Positions 1 to 8,587 are shown, counted from the stretch's first letter. The stretch is DNA of 30,166 nt from CAZOWL01 sp964583605 (GCA_964583605.1 CAZOWL010000051.1:1-30166), one strand, 5' to 3'. Notes: a model not told the origin generated them from the sequence alone. Numbers and translations are program-made.

Positions 1-476
1 GCGTTTCCAGATGGGCATCGAGGGCATCCAACTGCGCCTCGTCGAGGGCACAGGCTAGGGTGTTCAATTTGGCTCTTTTCACGCACTTTTTTGTCCGACA
101 GTCCCGTGACGCCAGGATGCCTCGCGGCATGACGCAAAGTATTGATATATAAGTTAAAATATGCATAATCGCAACAGACAGAAACTGCGTGAGTCCTTCA
201 ACCGAAAAGCCGGCCAAATTGAACTACCTAGGCACAGGCACTCCCTTGAAAGCCGACATGGACCAAGGCGTCGAGACCGCCTTGTTGATAGCGTTTGAAG
301 TGGTTGCGCACCGTATTGGGGTCAACCTGCAGGACCTCGGCCACCTCTTCAGCCCGCCAGCCCGTGGCCAGTAGCACCACCGCCTTGATGCGGTCGGCCT
401 CGCGCTTGTCGCGGGTTTTGCGATGGGCCCCCCGCAGTTCCGCGAGCTTCTCAGCCCCGAGCGTATAATCGTTCAT
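1..476 (-). pseudogene. IS630-family transposase, 5' part, split by a MITE
   Basis: The minus strand from 476 to 231 encodes a helix-turn-helix N-terminus typical of IS630/Tc1-like transposases, with 'RAEEVAEVLQVDPNTVRN' as the recognition region and 'YQQGGLDALV' after it. The frame stops at 228-230, inside an inserted element. If that insert (56-230) and one copy of its 9-bp duplication are removed, the frame continues cleanly from 'GSACA' into 'LDEAQLDALDAHLET' and runs off the window start. The gene was therefore an ordinary transposase before insertion, and its catalytic DDE domain would lie outside the window. The ATG at 474-476 has no clear ribosome-binding site. Family assignment rests on the HTH pattern and the following linker, not on catalytic residues. 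Confidence 0.75.
56..230. mobile_element. 175-bp MITE with 9-bp target duplication
   Basis: The element starts with TAGGGTGTTCAATTTGGC (56-73). Its other end, read in reverse complement, starts TAGGTAGTTCAATTTGGC (230-213), and both ends continue to CTTTTC. It is flanked by perfect direct repeats GGCACAGGC at 47-55 and 231-239. The interior is AT-rich (for example around 139-172) and has no credible gene. It interrupts the transposase frame exactly. A 9-bp duplication is known for several IS families (IS4/IS50, some IS5-type), so the parent transposase cannot be named from this window. Confidence 0.85.
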
Positions 477-539
477 GCGGCCAAGGGTAAAACATCTTCA
501 GCCTGTTGCGCTAGAGTCTTGAGAGAAAATATGAGATGA

Positions 540-704
540 GAGCGGTATAGCTTGCTGGCGGGAAAGCAAATTCACGAAATTCAACCAGTGAAGTTTGATG
601 GGGATCCAGTGGACCCTGGAAACAAGATTCCTCTAACGCCAGCAGAACATGCTCCGGCAACGACTTGGTGGAATCAACTTCTCCGCGATCTGAGTGGAAA
701 TTGA
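540..704 (+). pseudogene. 5'-truncated copy of the small 'EIQPV' protein
   Basis: This frame, open after a TGA at 537-539, reads 'LLAGKQIHEIQPVKFDGD', then 'DPGNKI' and 'WWNQLLRDLSGN', and ends with TGA at 702-704. It aligns along its length with the small gene at 1107-1298 (LAGKEIFEIQPV, DPENKI, YWNRIICDL). No start codon is left after the upstream stop, so the N-terminus has been lost. The SUKH gene follows immediately, with overlapping candidate starts. The two copies look like a duplication around the immunity gene. Function is unknown; small proteins of this kind are often found beside SMI1/KNR4 immunity genes, which is recollection rather than a search result. Confidence 0.55.
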
Positions 705-1099
705 AAGTGAAGCGCGCCCTCGACCGTTTCAATAAGCGACCTCCGGCGACCCCGGAGCAAATTGCGGCATTCTCTATCGCAGCGGGTTTCAGTCTCCCAC
801 AGGAATACGTAGTTTTCCTAAAGCAGACCAATGGCGGGGAAGGAATTATAGGACAGAATGCATACCTGATTCTTTTCGCCGTTGACGAATTGATGTCGTT
901 GAATGAGGCATATCAAGTCGAACACTATGTGCCTGGCCTATTGATTTTTGGGTCTGATGGAGGTGGTGAAGCTTTTGCTTTTAATGTCAGAGACGCCATG
1001 CGCATCGTTCGGGTGCCATTCGTTGGCATGGGTCCATCGACAATCGAACCGATTGCCGATGATTTCATGTCCTTCATCAAGTACCTCTCGGAGCAATAA
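665..1099 (+). CDS. SMI1/KNR4 (SUKH) family immunity-type protein
   Basis: The protein shows the SUKH pattern: an N-terminal helix with 'PPATPEQIAAFSIAAGFSLP', then 'EYVVFLKQTNGGEG', a central 'VPGLLIFGSDGGGEAFAF' and a C-terminal 'ADDFMSFIKYLSEQ'. SUKH proteins commonly neutralise nuclease or other toxin domains of polymorphic and contact-dependent toxins, and many act as free-standing cytoplasmic immunity proteins. No toxin gene is visible here, so the partner is unknown and the gene may be an orphan. The ATG at 665 would overlap the preceding truncated gene by 40 nt. A TTG at 701 or GTG at 707, which abut that gene's stop, are more likely starts and would give a normal-looking N-terminus. 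It is followed 7 nt later by another small gene. Confidence 0.8.
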   Translation: MVESTSPRSEWKLKVKRALDRFNKRPPATPEQIAAFSIAAGFSLPQEYVVFLKQTNGGEGIIGQNAYLILFAVDELMSLNEAYQVEHYVPGLLIFGSDGGGEAFAFNVRDAMRIVRVPFVGMGPSTIEPIADDFMSFIKYLSEQ

Positions 1100-1106
1100 C
1101 CCAGCC

Positions 1107-1298
1107 ATGATGATGCTCGACCGCAAAACTGAGCGAGACCTTGCGGGCAAGGAAATATTCGAAATTCAACCTGTCATTCTTGGTGGAAGTCCCACCGATC
1201 CAGAGAACAAGATCGTTCTTAACCGGGAAGATCACATAAAGGCGGTAAATTATTGGAATCGAATTATCTGCGACTTGCGTAAGAACAGCCGCTTCTAA
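1107..1298 (+). CDS. small protein paired with the SUKH gene
   Basis: This 63-residue protein starts at ATG 1107, 7 nt after the SUKH stop, so the two are probably co-transcribed. It contains 'ERDLAGKEIFEIQPV', 'SPTDPENKIVLNRED' and 'NYWNRIICDLRKN', the same blocks as the truncated copy at 540-704. It has no signal peptide or membrane segment. I do not recognise a named domain. Its place beside a SUKH gene suggests a role linked to toxin immunity, but that is inference. Having both an intact and a truncated copy is typical of immunity loci that grow by duplication. Confidence 0.6.
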   Translation: MMMLDRKTERDLAGKEIFEIQPVILGGSPTDPENKIVLNREDHIKAVNYWNRIICDLRKNSRF

Positions 1299-1346
1299 CT
1301 GCGTGGAGAAATAGGGGCGCGCCACGGATATGATGAGATTCGGCGA

Positions 1347-1817
1347 TTATGGCCCGATTATGTGGGTCCAGGTAGCCAAGGTACGGGTGAGCGTGGCGCC
1401 GATCCCCAACAGGGCGCCTGCGGCGAGCCAGAGCCAGAGGCGGAAGCTGGATATCTCGCCGCAAGGTGAACCGCGCGGCACTGCGGTAGGGGATGGGGCG
1501 GCAGGTGCGGGTCCGATTGCAGCAGGCCCCCGCAACTTGGCCGCGGTCTGCATTACCACGTCCCGCAGCGCGCCGTTCTGCCCCTCGATCAGGCTCTCCA
1601 TGTCTGCCTTCCATGCCTCGCGTGGCGCCTTCTGCTCCTCGATGAATGTCGCTCGATCCTTGAGGGAGACCTGCTCTAACCAGTGCGCCTGGGCCTGGGC
1701 GATCTGCTCGATCTCGGCAACGGCATCCCGGGTCGCCTCGCGGATCGCCACTGCGGCCGGCTGAGGGAAAACAGGGACGTACCACGGATTACCGCCGAGT
1801 GGTCTGGCAATACTCAC
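1347..1817 (-). CDS. hypothetical protein with C-terminal membrane anchor
   Basis: The 156-residue frame uses a GTG start at 1817. Its middle (about residues 22-95) is helical and rich in Ala, Glu and Gln ('AEIEQIAQAQAHWLEQ', 'WKADMESLIEGQNG') and is likely a coiled coil. A Pro/Ala-rich linker follows, then a hydrophobic segment 'LWLWLAAGALLGIGATL' near residues 127-143, so the protein is probably tail-anchored in the inner membrane. The first 20 residues are low in helical character and the true start may lie further in. I do not recognise the family. Other frames overlap here, but this one has the most protein-like composition and a coherent layout. Confidence 0.45.
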   Translation of the reverse strand: MSIARPLGGNPWYVPVFPQPAAVAIREATRDAVAEIEQIAQAQAHWLEQVSLKDRATFIEEQKAPREAWKADMESLIEGQNGALRDVVMQTAAKLRGPAAIGPAPAAPSPTAVPRGSPCGEISSFRLWLWLAAGALLGIGATLTRTLATWTHIIGP

Positions 1818-2041
1818 AGATGCGCGAATCTACCGATTTTGAGCCAACAGCCTCAGATGCACCATGCCTCGAATGTCCGCTTTCTGGGAGCGTGCTGGAT
1901 CGCCTGCGTAGCCGGTGATGTCCGCTACGCGATAGACATGCGGAGTCATAGCCGTCGCCCCTCACGTCTGCTCTGGGCCGGCGCAGCGGACAGACGAAAG
2001 ATCGAACTGGCGGCTGGTGACACGACTGTTGGGTCTACCCC

Positions 2042-3163
2042 TTGTTGCACGCCGGGATCGACCCGGCCGCAGCAGGGCTGTTGCGGATCGCAGACTGTCC
2101 GGCCTGGGAGGTCCCGTTATACGATCTGACCAATGTCCCGACCTTGCTGCGAGCGCGGCGACTGCGCCGGCTGGTCGCCGACCTGCAGTCCGCCCGCGGT
2201 GTTCAGGCAGACAGGATCAGCGACGCACTGCTCGTCAAGCTCGCCGCCAACGACTATCGGTTGGTGTGGAGTACCCATCATCTGGTAGTCGATGCATACT
2301 GTTGGCGCATCCTGCTCGAGGACCTGAGCCTGGCGTATCAGCATCCCGACGCCGAGCTGCCGCGGGCCACCGGCTTCGATCGTTACCTGGCGGTGATCGA
2401 GCGCGATTTCGCCCTCGCCGGCGAGCGCCATCGACCCGCCTGGGAGAAGCTGGCCAATGCGCCTCGCCTCGTCCTGCCGTGCCGCGGGGAGGACAACGAG
2501 GAGCGTCGGCTGGCCACCCTGGTCCAGCGCGTCGATGCAGAGAAGACGAGCCGCCTATTGGATGCGACGCGCGCCGGTGACGGCTACAACCTCCACCTGC
2601 TGCTGCTGACCGCGCTCTGCCTGGGCCTGCGTTCCTGGGCAGGCACCGATCGGGTGAGCCTCGACATCATCTCGAACGGGCGCGACATCGATCCGACGGT
2701 CGATTTCTCGCGCACCATCGGGTGGTTCGCTACCCATAACCCATTTGCGGTCGAGCTCGACGGCGAGGGCATCGACGCCCTGCGCCGAGTCGACGCTGCC
2801 TGGCAGTCGCACAAGGAGATCAGCCCCTATTTTGTCGAGGCATGTAATCGGTCACTCGACAGCGAGAACGATCCACTGCGCGGCTACAACGACAATGCAG
2901 TGCTCTATAACTTCCTTGGGATGTTCGACAGCATGTCCATACCGGACGACTGGCATGTGCTGGGCGCTGCCGGTCAGGATCGCGCAGGCTGCAACAGGCG
3001 CACACACGATATCGAGTTCGAAGCCATGGTCCTACATGGTCGGCTCATGGTCAGCTGGCACTACGGCCAGGCACTCTTCTCGCGTGGTGTTATGAGGCGC
3101 TTGGCGTCAAGCGTCGAGGGGCATCTGCTCGGCCTGGCCGAACGGCTTGTGCGAGAGCCCTGA
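2042..3163 (+). pseudogene. NRPS epimerisation/condensation domain fragment
   Basis: The open frame covers most of a condensation-superfamily domain of non-ribosomal peptide synthetases. It holds the catalytic HHxxxD motif within 'STHHLVVDAYCWRILLED' (about residues 78-95) and the later 'RTIGWFATHNPFAVEL' block. This resembles the epimerisation-type subgroup ('HHLVVDGVSWRILLEDL', 'NRTVGWFT'). The C-terminal end 'GRLMVSWHYGQALF' also fits. The N-terminal lobe is missing: an in-frame TGA lies at 2018-2020 and there is only a TTG to start from. No adenylation, carrier or thioesterase domain is nearby. It is best read as a relic of a larger synthetase gene. Upstream 1818-2041 shows no clear remainder. 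Confidence 0.7.
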
Positions 3164-3212
3164 TGGTACCTGAGTCGATAGGCTCCGCCGTTTCGGATCG
3201 CTCGGGTGGCCC

Positions 3213-3490
3213 CGCACGCCATTCCAAGTCGTCGGCCACAAAGACCTCCTCGCCCGGCCTTGTCAGGTAGTCGGCGAGAGACAGCCCGAACAGTAGCGAC
3301 AGCCAGACCAGGCCGCCCGGCGCGGCCAGGTGTTCCCGTGCACTGCTACGATTGAGATGCATGAAGTAGACGGCGATCAGCAATACCTTGGCCGCGGCGA
3401 TACTCGCGGCGGCGATCGGATTCCAGATCCCCATGGGTATCCATGCGAGCCAGACGCTCAGCGCGAGCAGTGCGAGCAGCGCGAGCTCGT
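3213..3490 (-). pseudogene. cytochrome c oxidase subunit IV family remnant
   Basis: The minus strand encodes 'ELALLALLALSVWLAWIP', 'AAAKVLLIAVYFMHLNRS' and 'LVWLSLLFGLSLADYLTR'. These are the three membrane helices and the FMHL motif typical of the small bacterial oxidase subunit IV (COX4-like, roughly 100 residues). The normal N-terminus is absent. The sequence is instead joined in frame to the end of a GlxA-like regulator at about 3490-3600, forming one 294-codon open frame (3974 down to 3090). The tail past 3213 overlaps the NRPS fragment on the other strand and looks meaningless. No other oxidase subunit is present. It is a relic created by deletion, not a functional fusion protein. Confidence 0.6.
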
Positions 3491-3559
3491 CTCGCGTGTC
3501 ATCGCGAAACGAGCTGCCATTCCCCAAGCAAAGTGGGCGGGCGCCTCCAATGCACCGTC

Positions 3560-4081
3560 CGCCTCGCCCGAGGGAGCCTACGAGGCGGCCATGGCGATCT
3601 GGGGACTGGAGAGCGCGGCGCATGGCACCGAAGCGGCACCTGTACTGGGCCGGCGTAAGGCCGACCTTGCGGCGAAACAGGCGACCGAAGAAGCTGCCGT
3701 CCTCGTAGCCTACCTCGTTGGCAACAGCTTCGACCGGTAGCTCGGTGGCCTCCAAGTAGAGGGCTACATTCTGCCAAGAGGTACCACCGCCGGCCATGAC
3801 GAGCCGCTGGCTCTTTCCGGTCACGACGAGGGCACGGTCGGGCAACAGCCGGATACCGGGGTAACGGCGCGCCAAGACCTCACAATAGCCCCAGTGGGTC
3901 GTGGCCTCATGCCCGTCGAGCAGACCGGTCTCATCAGTGGCTCCCCGGGGGATCCGGTCATGCGGAACGCCCAATCCCGGCCAACGCCGGAGAAGACGTC
4001 ATACATCCCGTAGAGGGTGGAAGCGGTGATCTCCGGGATGGCGAGCACGGCGACGGTGACGGGCGCGTTGGTGGCCGGCAT
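3560..4081 (-). pseudogene. GlxA-type AraC regulator with two internal deletions
   Basis: Three parts of a DJ-1/PfpI plus AraC-type regulator (normally about 320 residues) are recognisable. The start 'VAVLAIPEITASTLYGMYDV' (4081 to about 3930) lies in one frame. The middle 'GLLDGHEATTHWGYCEVLAR' through 'AGGGTSWQNVALYL' (about 3938-3760) and the C-terminal HTH 'NEVGYEDGSFFGRLFRRK' (about 3758-3606) lie in another. The first junction lacks roughly the central DJ-1 region and shifts frame. At the second, 'ALYL' runs straight into 'EATELPVEAV', dropping the linker and first HTH, which are normally about 90 residues. The residual frame then runs into the oxidase subunit IV relic. It is non-functional. 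Confidence 0.65.
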
Positions 4082-4114
4082 GGCAGATTCAGCAGTTTTT
4101 TGTCCGGAATGACT

Positions 4115-4242
4115 TTACCATGAAAATCGCGTAGCACCTTCGCTCCCTCGCCCTCTGGGAGAGGGTTGGGGTGAGGGAACGATCAGGGACGAGGCGGCGT
4201 TTCATCATCTGGGGTGGCTCGCCTCGCCCCATCATCGTTAGC
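4115..4242 (+). repeat. 127-bp dispersed repeat, copy A
   Basis: This is the first of five copies. In this orientation it begins TTACCATGAAAATCGCG, contains CCCTCTGGGAGAGGGTTGGG in the middle and ends GATGATGGGG-type sequence plus CGTTAG. The second half can fold into a stem between AACGATCAGGGACGAGG (about 4178-4194) and CCTCGCCCCATCATCGTT. This copy is 128 bp and slightly diverged from the others. It lies between the broken regulator and the sterol desaturase relic. Confidence 0.85.
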
Positions 4243-4316
4243 ACTGACCCCCAGGCAGGCCTACTCTATCGGCCATGGAGCGCATGGGGCGCTCCGCCGC
4301 AGCGGAGGACAGACCA

Positions 4317-5107
4317 GTGCCTACGCCCATTGACGTGATTCTCGATCCGACGTCGCGATTCATCTTGGCCCTCTACGGGGGCCTCGTACTCTGGGAGCAT
4401 CTCGCCCCCGGCCGGCCACTGCCCCGGTTGCGGGGCTGGCGCCTACGAGGGCTTGCCTCCTTCGGGGTGTACTTCTTCGTCGCCTCGTACCTGCCGTTAC
4501 TCTGGGACAGCCACTTGGCGGCCTACCGGCTTGTGGATCTGACCGGGCTCGGCACTTTGGGAGGCATCACCGCAGGCCTGCTCGTGTACGAGACCCTGGC
4601 CTACGGCTGGCACCGGGCCATGCATGCCTCGCCGCTGCTGTGGCGGGTATTCCACCAGATGCACCACAGCGCCGAGCGGCTGGATACCTCTACGGGGCGT
4701 TCTGGCTCAGCCCGGCAGACATGGTAGTCTGGACCTTGTTGGGCAGCCTGTCGCTGGTGCTGGTGATCGGGATCGCGCCCGCGGCGGCCACCTCAGTGGC
4801 GCTGCTGATAACCTTCCTTGCGATGCTCCAGCACGCCAACATCCGCACACCGCGCTGGCTCGGGTACCTGATTCAGCGTCCGGAAAGCCATACCATCCAT
4901 CACGGGCGCGGTGTCCATGCGCACAACTACGCGGACCTGCCGGTTTTCGACATGCTTTTTGGCACCTTCCGCAACCCAAAAGGCTTCACGTTGGAGACAG
5001 GATTCTACGACGGTGCCTCGGCACGGCTCGGGGACAAGCTGTTGTTCCGGGACTTGAGCCGGATGGAGCCCGAGCCTGCAAGGTTCTTTGGTGAAATCGT
5101 GCGTTGA
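4317..5107 (+). pseudogene. sterol desaturase/fatty acid hydroxylase family, frameshifted
   Basis: The gene encodes an integral-membrane di-iron hydroxylase of the sterol desaturase superfamily. All three histidine boxes are present: HRAMH (about 4612), HQMHH (about 4654) and HTIHH (about 4890). The reading frame changes between 'HHSAERLDT' and 'YGAFWLSPADMVVW', at about 4687-4692, where two extra bases lie between GATACC and TACGGGGCG. The C-terminal part then continues in frame to 5107 with 'QHANIRTPRWLGYLIQRPES' and 'DLPVFDMLFGTFRNP'. GTG 4317, preceded by GGAGGA at 4304-4309, is the likely start; ATG 4275 is possible. The sequence is otherwise well conserved, so the frameshift is recent or a sequencing error. 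Confidence 0.75.
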
Positions 5108-5560
5108 GTCCAAGTTCCTCGGCGCACGTCCGCCGCCAGCGGGGGCCGTTTCGCCGAGGCCGTGGGAGGAGGGATAAAAAACCCGCCTCTCCTCCCAACC
5201 CCCTCCCCCGCCACTGCCTATTGCCCACACTGAACACTGTCAACTCCAACAGTGACTCAAGTCTTTGTTTTCAGGATGCCTGCGCTGTCATAGTCCACGA
5301 ATTGCAAGGGCGTCGCGCACTGTGACATGGAAGTCCGCTCCCCGGAGCGAGGCATGGCAGAACTTGACGCAGCCGGTGGATGTCGTGGTCCGCCGGAATA
5401 GGCCGACAGCCTTCAAGCGGCGGGCGCGCGCAGAGGACCAACGACTGTGACCGGCAACCGTGCCATCCTGGAAAAGACGCTCGGGGCGCTGCGACAGGCA
5501 GGGAATCGCCTTGGTCTTCCAACCCTCATTACAATGCAGCAACATGGAGGCTGATTGACC
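5108..5560. other. intergenic, one hairpin, no gene recognised
   Basis: No credible gene was found in either direction. A stem GGGAGGAG (5164-5171) / CTCCTCCC (5189-5196) follows the desaturase relic and could end its transcript, although it has no U-tract. The helicase ribosome-binding site GGAGG lies at 5546-5550. Short open frames here have no family resemblance. Confidence 0.5.
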
Positions 5561-8032
5561 ATGGATACGGCCATGCGGAATCCACAGCTGGAACTGGCGC
5601 GGGAGTTCGTCCGCGCCACCGACCACAGCGTCTTCCTGACCGGTAAGGCCGGCACGGGCAAGACGACCTTCCTGCATGCGCTCAAGGCCGACTGCCCGAA
5701 GCGCATGATCGTCACCGCACCGACCGGGGTCGCGGCGATCAATGCCGGCGGCGTGACACTGCATTCGTTCTTTCAGCTCCCGTTCGGCCCCTTCGTACCG
5801 GGCGGCGACTCGGAGCGCCAGACCGCGGCGCAACGGCTGACCCGTCAGAAGCGCGACATCATCCGCAGCCTGGATCTGCTCGTCATCGACGAGATCAGCA
5901 TGGTCCGCGGCGACCTCCTCGACGCCGTGGACTTCGTGCTACGCCGAGAGCGCCGCTCGGACCTGCCCTTCGGCGGCGTGCAGCTCCTGATGATCGGCGA
6001 CCTGCATCAGCTCCCACCCGTCGTGCGCGACGACGACTGGGCCATCCTGAAAGACTTCTACGACTCCGGTTACTTCTTCAGCAGCCGGGCCTTGCAGGCA
6101 ACGGCGCTGGTGCCGATCGACCTCAAGCACATTTACCGGCAGTCCGACGCGGACTTCATCGAGCTGCTGAATCGAGTCCGGAACAACCGCCTGGACGAGG
6201 CCACGCTGGAGCGGCTCAACTCCCGCCACCGGCCCGGCTTCAGGCCGGACGGTGCGAACGGCTGGATCACGCTGACGACGCACAACCGCAGCGCCGATCA
6301 GATCAACGAGGCGCGCCTGCGCGCCCTCGGCGGCAAGCCCCGGACCTTCACGGCGCGCATCGAAGGCGACTACCCCGAGCACAGCTGGCCCACGGCGCAG
6401 ACGCTGACCCTGAAGCCGGGTGCGCAGGTCATGTTCGTGCGCAACGACGGCGCTGCGGACAGGCGCTGGTTCAACGGCAAGATCGGCACCGTGACGAAGC
6501 TCACGCACGAGTGCATCCTCGTGCGCTGCCCGAATGAGGAGGCCCATCTCGAGGTCGAGCCGGTGAACTGGGAGAACGTCCAGTACCGCCTCGACGATGA
6601 GACCAAGGAGATCACCGCCGAGGTCATCGGCACCTTCACCCAGTACCCGCTGCGCCTCGCCTGGGCCATCACGATTCACAAGAGCCAGGGGCTGACCTTC
6701 GAGCGCGCCGTCATCGACGCCGGGGCGGCCTTCTCCCACGGGCAGGTCTACGTGGCCCTGAGCCGTTGCAAAACCTTCGAGGGCCTGGTGCTCTCGAGCC
6801 CGATCCCGCCCCGCGCGGTCATGACCGATCGGGCCGTCGCCCACTATGTCGACGAAGCCACCCGCCATCCGCCGGACCGCGCCCAGCTCGAGCGCGCGCG
6901 CATCGCCTACCAGCAGCGGCTGCTCGAGGCCTGCTGGGACTTCGGCGATCTCGGCGCCCGGCTGCGGCGGCTTCGCGGTCTGCTGCGCGAGAACGAGCGG
7001 GTCATCGACGCGCGCGGCCTCGAGGCCATCGACGCGGTCAGCCGCCAGACCCTGGTCGAGGTCGTGACGGTCGGCGAGAAATTCCGCCGTCAGCTCCGCT
7101 CGCTCTACCGCGAAGACCAAGTCCCGGAGGACGACCCCCGGGTACAGGAGCGTATCGGCAAGGCGGCCGCCTATTTCGCCGGCAAGCTGGCCGAAGGGCT
7201 CGTCCCCTGGCTCGGCTCCTTCGCCGTCGAGACCGACAACAAGGCGCTCGGCAAGACGCTGCGCCAGACCGAGGACGCGCTGCGCCAGGCGCTCGCGCTC
7301 AAGAGCGCCGCCATCGAGAGCTGCCGGGAGGGGTTCTCGACGACCGCGTATCTTGCGGCCGTGGCCAAGGCCCGACTCGACGCCCCGCGGCGGACAGCAC
7401 CCAGGCCCGGCACAGCCCCTGAGGCGGCCGGCAACGACACCGAGCACCCGACGCTGCTGGCGGCGCTGCGGCGCTGGCGTGCCGACAAGGCCGAAGCCGA
7501 AGAACAAGCCGGCGAGACCCGCTACCGCACCCTGACCCGTGCCGTCCTGCGCCAGATCGCCAATACCCTACCGGACAACAAGGAGGCCCTGCGCGCCCTG
7601 GACGGCCTCGGCAAGCGGACCGTCGAGCGCTATGGCGAGGAGATCCTCGCCCTCGTCGCCGAGCACTGCCGGCAGAACGGCATCGATCCAGGCTCGGTCC
7701 CGCGCCCGGCGAAGCCCAAGACACCTGCGGTCGAGACCGACACCAAGCGGATCAGCTATCAGCTCTACCGAGACGGCCTGAGCATCCAGGAGATCGCCCG
7801 GCACCGCTCGCTCCAGCCCAGCACCATCGAGGGCCACCTCGCCCATTACATCGGCACCGGCGAACTGCTCGTCGCCGACATCATCGACGCCGAGCGGCTC
7901 GCCCGCATCGAGGCCGTGCTCACCGAGCTTGGCGCCGAAGAGTTCGGCCCGGTGAAGCAGACCTTGGGTGAGGACTGCTCCTACGGCGAACTCAAGATGG
8001 TGCAGGCGCATTTGGCGCGGAAGACGCCATGA
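5561..8032 (+). CDS. PIF1-like helicase with HRDC and C-terminal HTH
   Basis: This 823-residue superfamily 1B helicase has Walker A 'GKAGTGKTT' near residue 29, the conserved 'APTGVAAINAGGVTLHSFF' that follows in Pif1 proteins, Walker B 'LLVIDEISM' near 107, 'GDLHQLPPV', and the C-terminal motor block 'AITIHKSQGLTFERAVID' with 'VYVALSRC'. After the motor, residues about 635-710 resemble an HRDC domain ('ALRALDGLGKRTVERYGEEI'). About 727-820 resemble the HTH domain found at the end of RecQ and related helicases ('YRDGLSIQEIARHRSLQPST'). Such enzymes unwind DNA or RNA-DNA duplexes with 5'-3' polarity in replication and repair. The start is ATG 5561 with GGAGG 10 nt upstream; TTG 5555 is less likely. 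It appears intact and monocistronic. Confidence 0.9.
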   Translation: MDTAMRNPQLELAREFVRATDHSVFLTGKAGTGKTTFLHALKADCPKRMIVTAPTGVAAINAGGVTLHSFFQLPFGPFVPGGDSERQTAAQRLTRQKRDIIRSLDLLVIDEISMVRGDLLDAVDFVLRRERRSDLPFGGVQLLMIGDLHQLPPVVRDDDWAILKDFYDSGYFFSSRALQATALVPIDLKHIYRQSDADFIELLNRVRNNRLDEATLERLNSRHRPGFRPDGANGWITLTTHNRSADQINEARLRALGGKPRTFTARIEGDYPEHSWPTAQTLTLKPGAQVMFVRNDGAADRRWFNGKIGTVTKLTHECILVRCPNEEAHLEVEPVNWENVQYRLDDETKEITAEVIGTFTQYPLRLAWAITIHKSQGLTFERAVIDAGAAFSHGQVYVALSRCKTFEGLVLSSPIPPRAVMTDRAVAHYVDEATRHPPDRAQLERARIAYQQRLLEACWDFGDLGARLRRLRGLLRENERVIDARGLEAIDAVSRQTLVEVVTVGEKFRRQLRSLYREDQVPEDDPRVQERIGKAAAYFAGKLAEGLVPWLGSFAVETDNKALGKTLRQTEDALRQALALKSAAIESCREGFSTTAYLAAVAKARLDAPRRTAPRPGTAPEAAGNDTEHPTLLAALRRWRADKAEAEEQAGETRYRTLTRAVLRQIANTLPDNKEALRALDGLGKRTVERYGEEILALVAEHCRQNGIDPGSVPRPAKPKTPAVETDTKRISYQLYRDGLSIQEIARHRSLQPSTIEGHLAHYIGTGELLVADIIDAERLARIEAVLTELGAEEFGPVKQTLGEDCSYGELKMVQAHLARKTP

Positions 8033-8110
8033 CGGACGCGGTCTTGGCGGAATGGGCACGCGGTTGGTGCCGAGGGACAAGGCCCAAGCGGCCAGGGTAG
8101 GAGAAGACGC

Positions 8111-8212
8111 ATGATCGGTACCCCGGATCACCAGCGTGCCGTCCAACTGATCAACGAAGCGGTACCTGCGGGCGGCGGCGCGCAGAAGGCTGACCCGGGT
8201 GCTCGTCGATGA
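8111..8212 (+). pseudogene. possible IS3-type transposase fragment
   Basis: A short frame begins 'PDHQRAVQLINEAVPAGGGA', resembling the start of IS3-family OrfB proteins ('VVELIEEAVAAGAR'). It then loses resemblance and stops at 8212. No catalytic DDE residues or terminal repeats are visible. It may be a scrap of an insertion sequence, but the match is short. Confidence 0.3.
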
Positions 8213-8303
8213 GAACCAGGCCGGAAGTTGTCCCGCACAAGGCCAAGGGTCGCCGCCACGCCGGCCTGCCCCACAACCCAGCGAAGTTACACCAACTGGC
8301 CCC

Positions 8304-8460
8304 GGAGCTCGGCATCTGCTCGATGCGCCGCCCTTCCCGCCGCCACCCGAGCCCGCCCCGGCAGCGCACCAGCATCCAGTCGCCGAGCAAGCTCCGGATC
8401 AGCTCGGCCTCGTAGTAGCGGGCCTTATCGGGGTGGACCCAGCGGGCATCGGGCCGCGAC
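8304..8460 (-). pseudogene. WGR-domain protein fragment, cut by repeat copy B
   Basis: The minus strand from 8459 reads 'DARWVHPDKARYYEAELIRS' then 'LLGDWMLVRCRGGLGWRREG'. This matches the small WGR-domain pattern (RYY...L..DLFGDW.L.R.WGRIG), although the WGR triplet itself is degraded to CRG/GLG. WGR domains occur in PARPs and in small bacterial DNA-linked proteins. The N-terminus is replaced exactly at 8461 by repeat copy B, and resemblance fades after about 8304. It is a relic. Confidence 0.55.
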
Positions 8461-8587
8461 CTAACGATCATGGGGCGAGCCGACCCACCCCGGACGATGA
8501 AATGTCGCCTCGCCCCTGATCGTTCCCTCACCCCAACCCTCTCCCAGAGGGCTAGGGAGCAAACGTGCTGCGCGAATTTCATAGTAA
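8461..8587 (-). repeat. 127-bp dispersed repeat, copy B
   Basis: In reverse complement this copy matches copies C, D and E almost base for base. On the plus strand it starts CTAACGATCATGGGGCGAG and ends GCGAATTTCATAGTAA. It lies between a WGR fragment and a RelE/ParE fragment, both on the minus strand, and bounds both of them. Confidence 0.9.
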
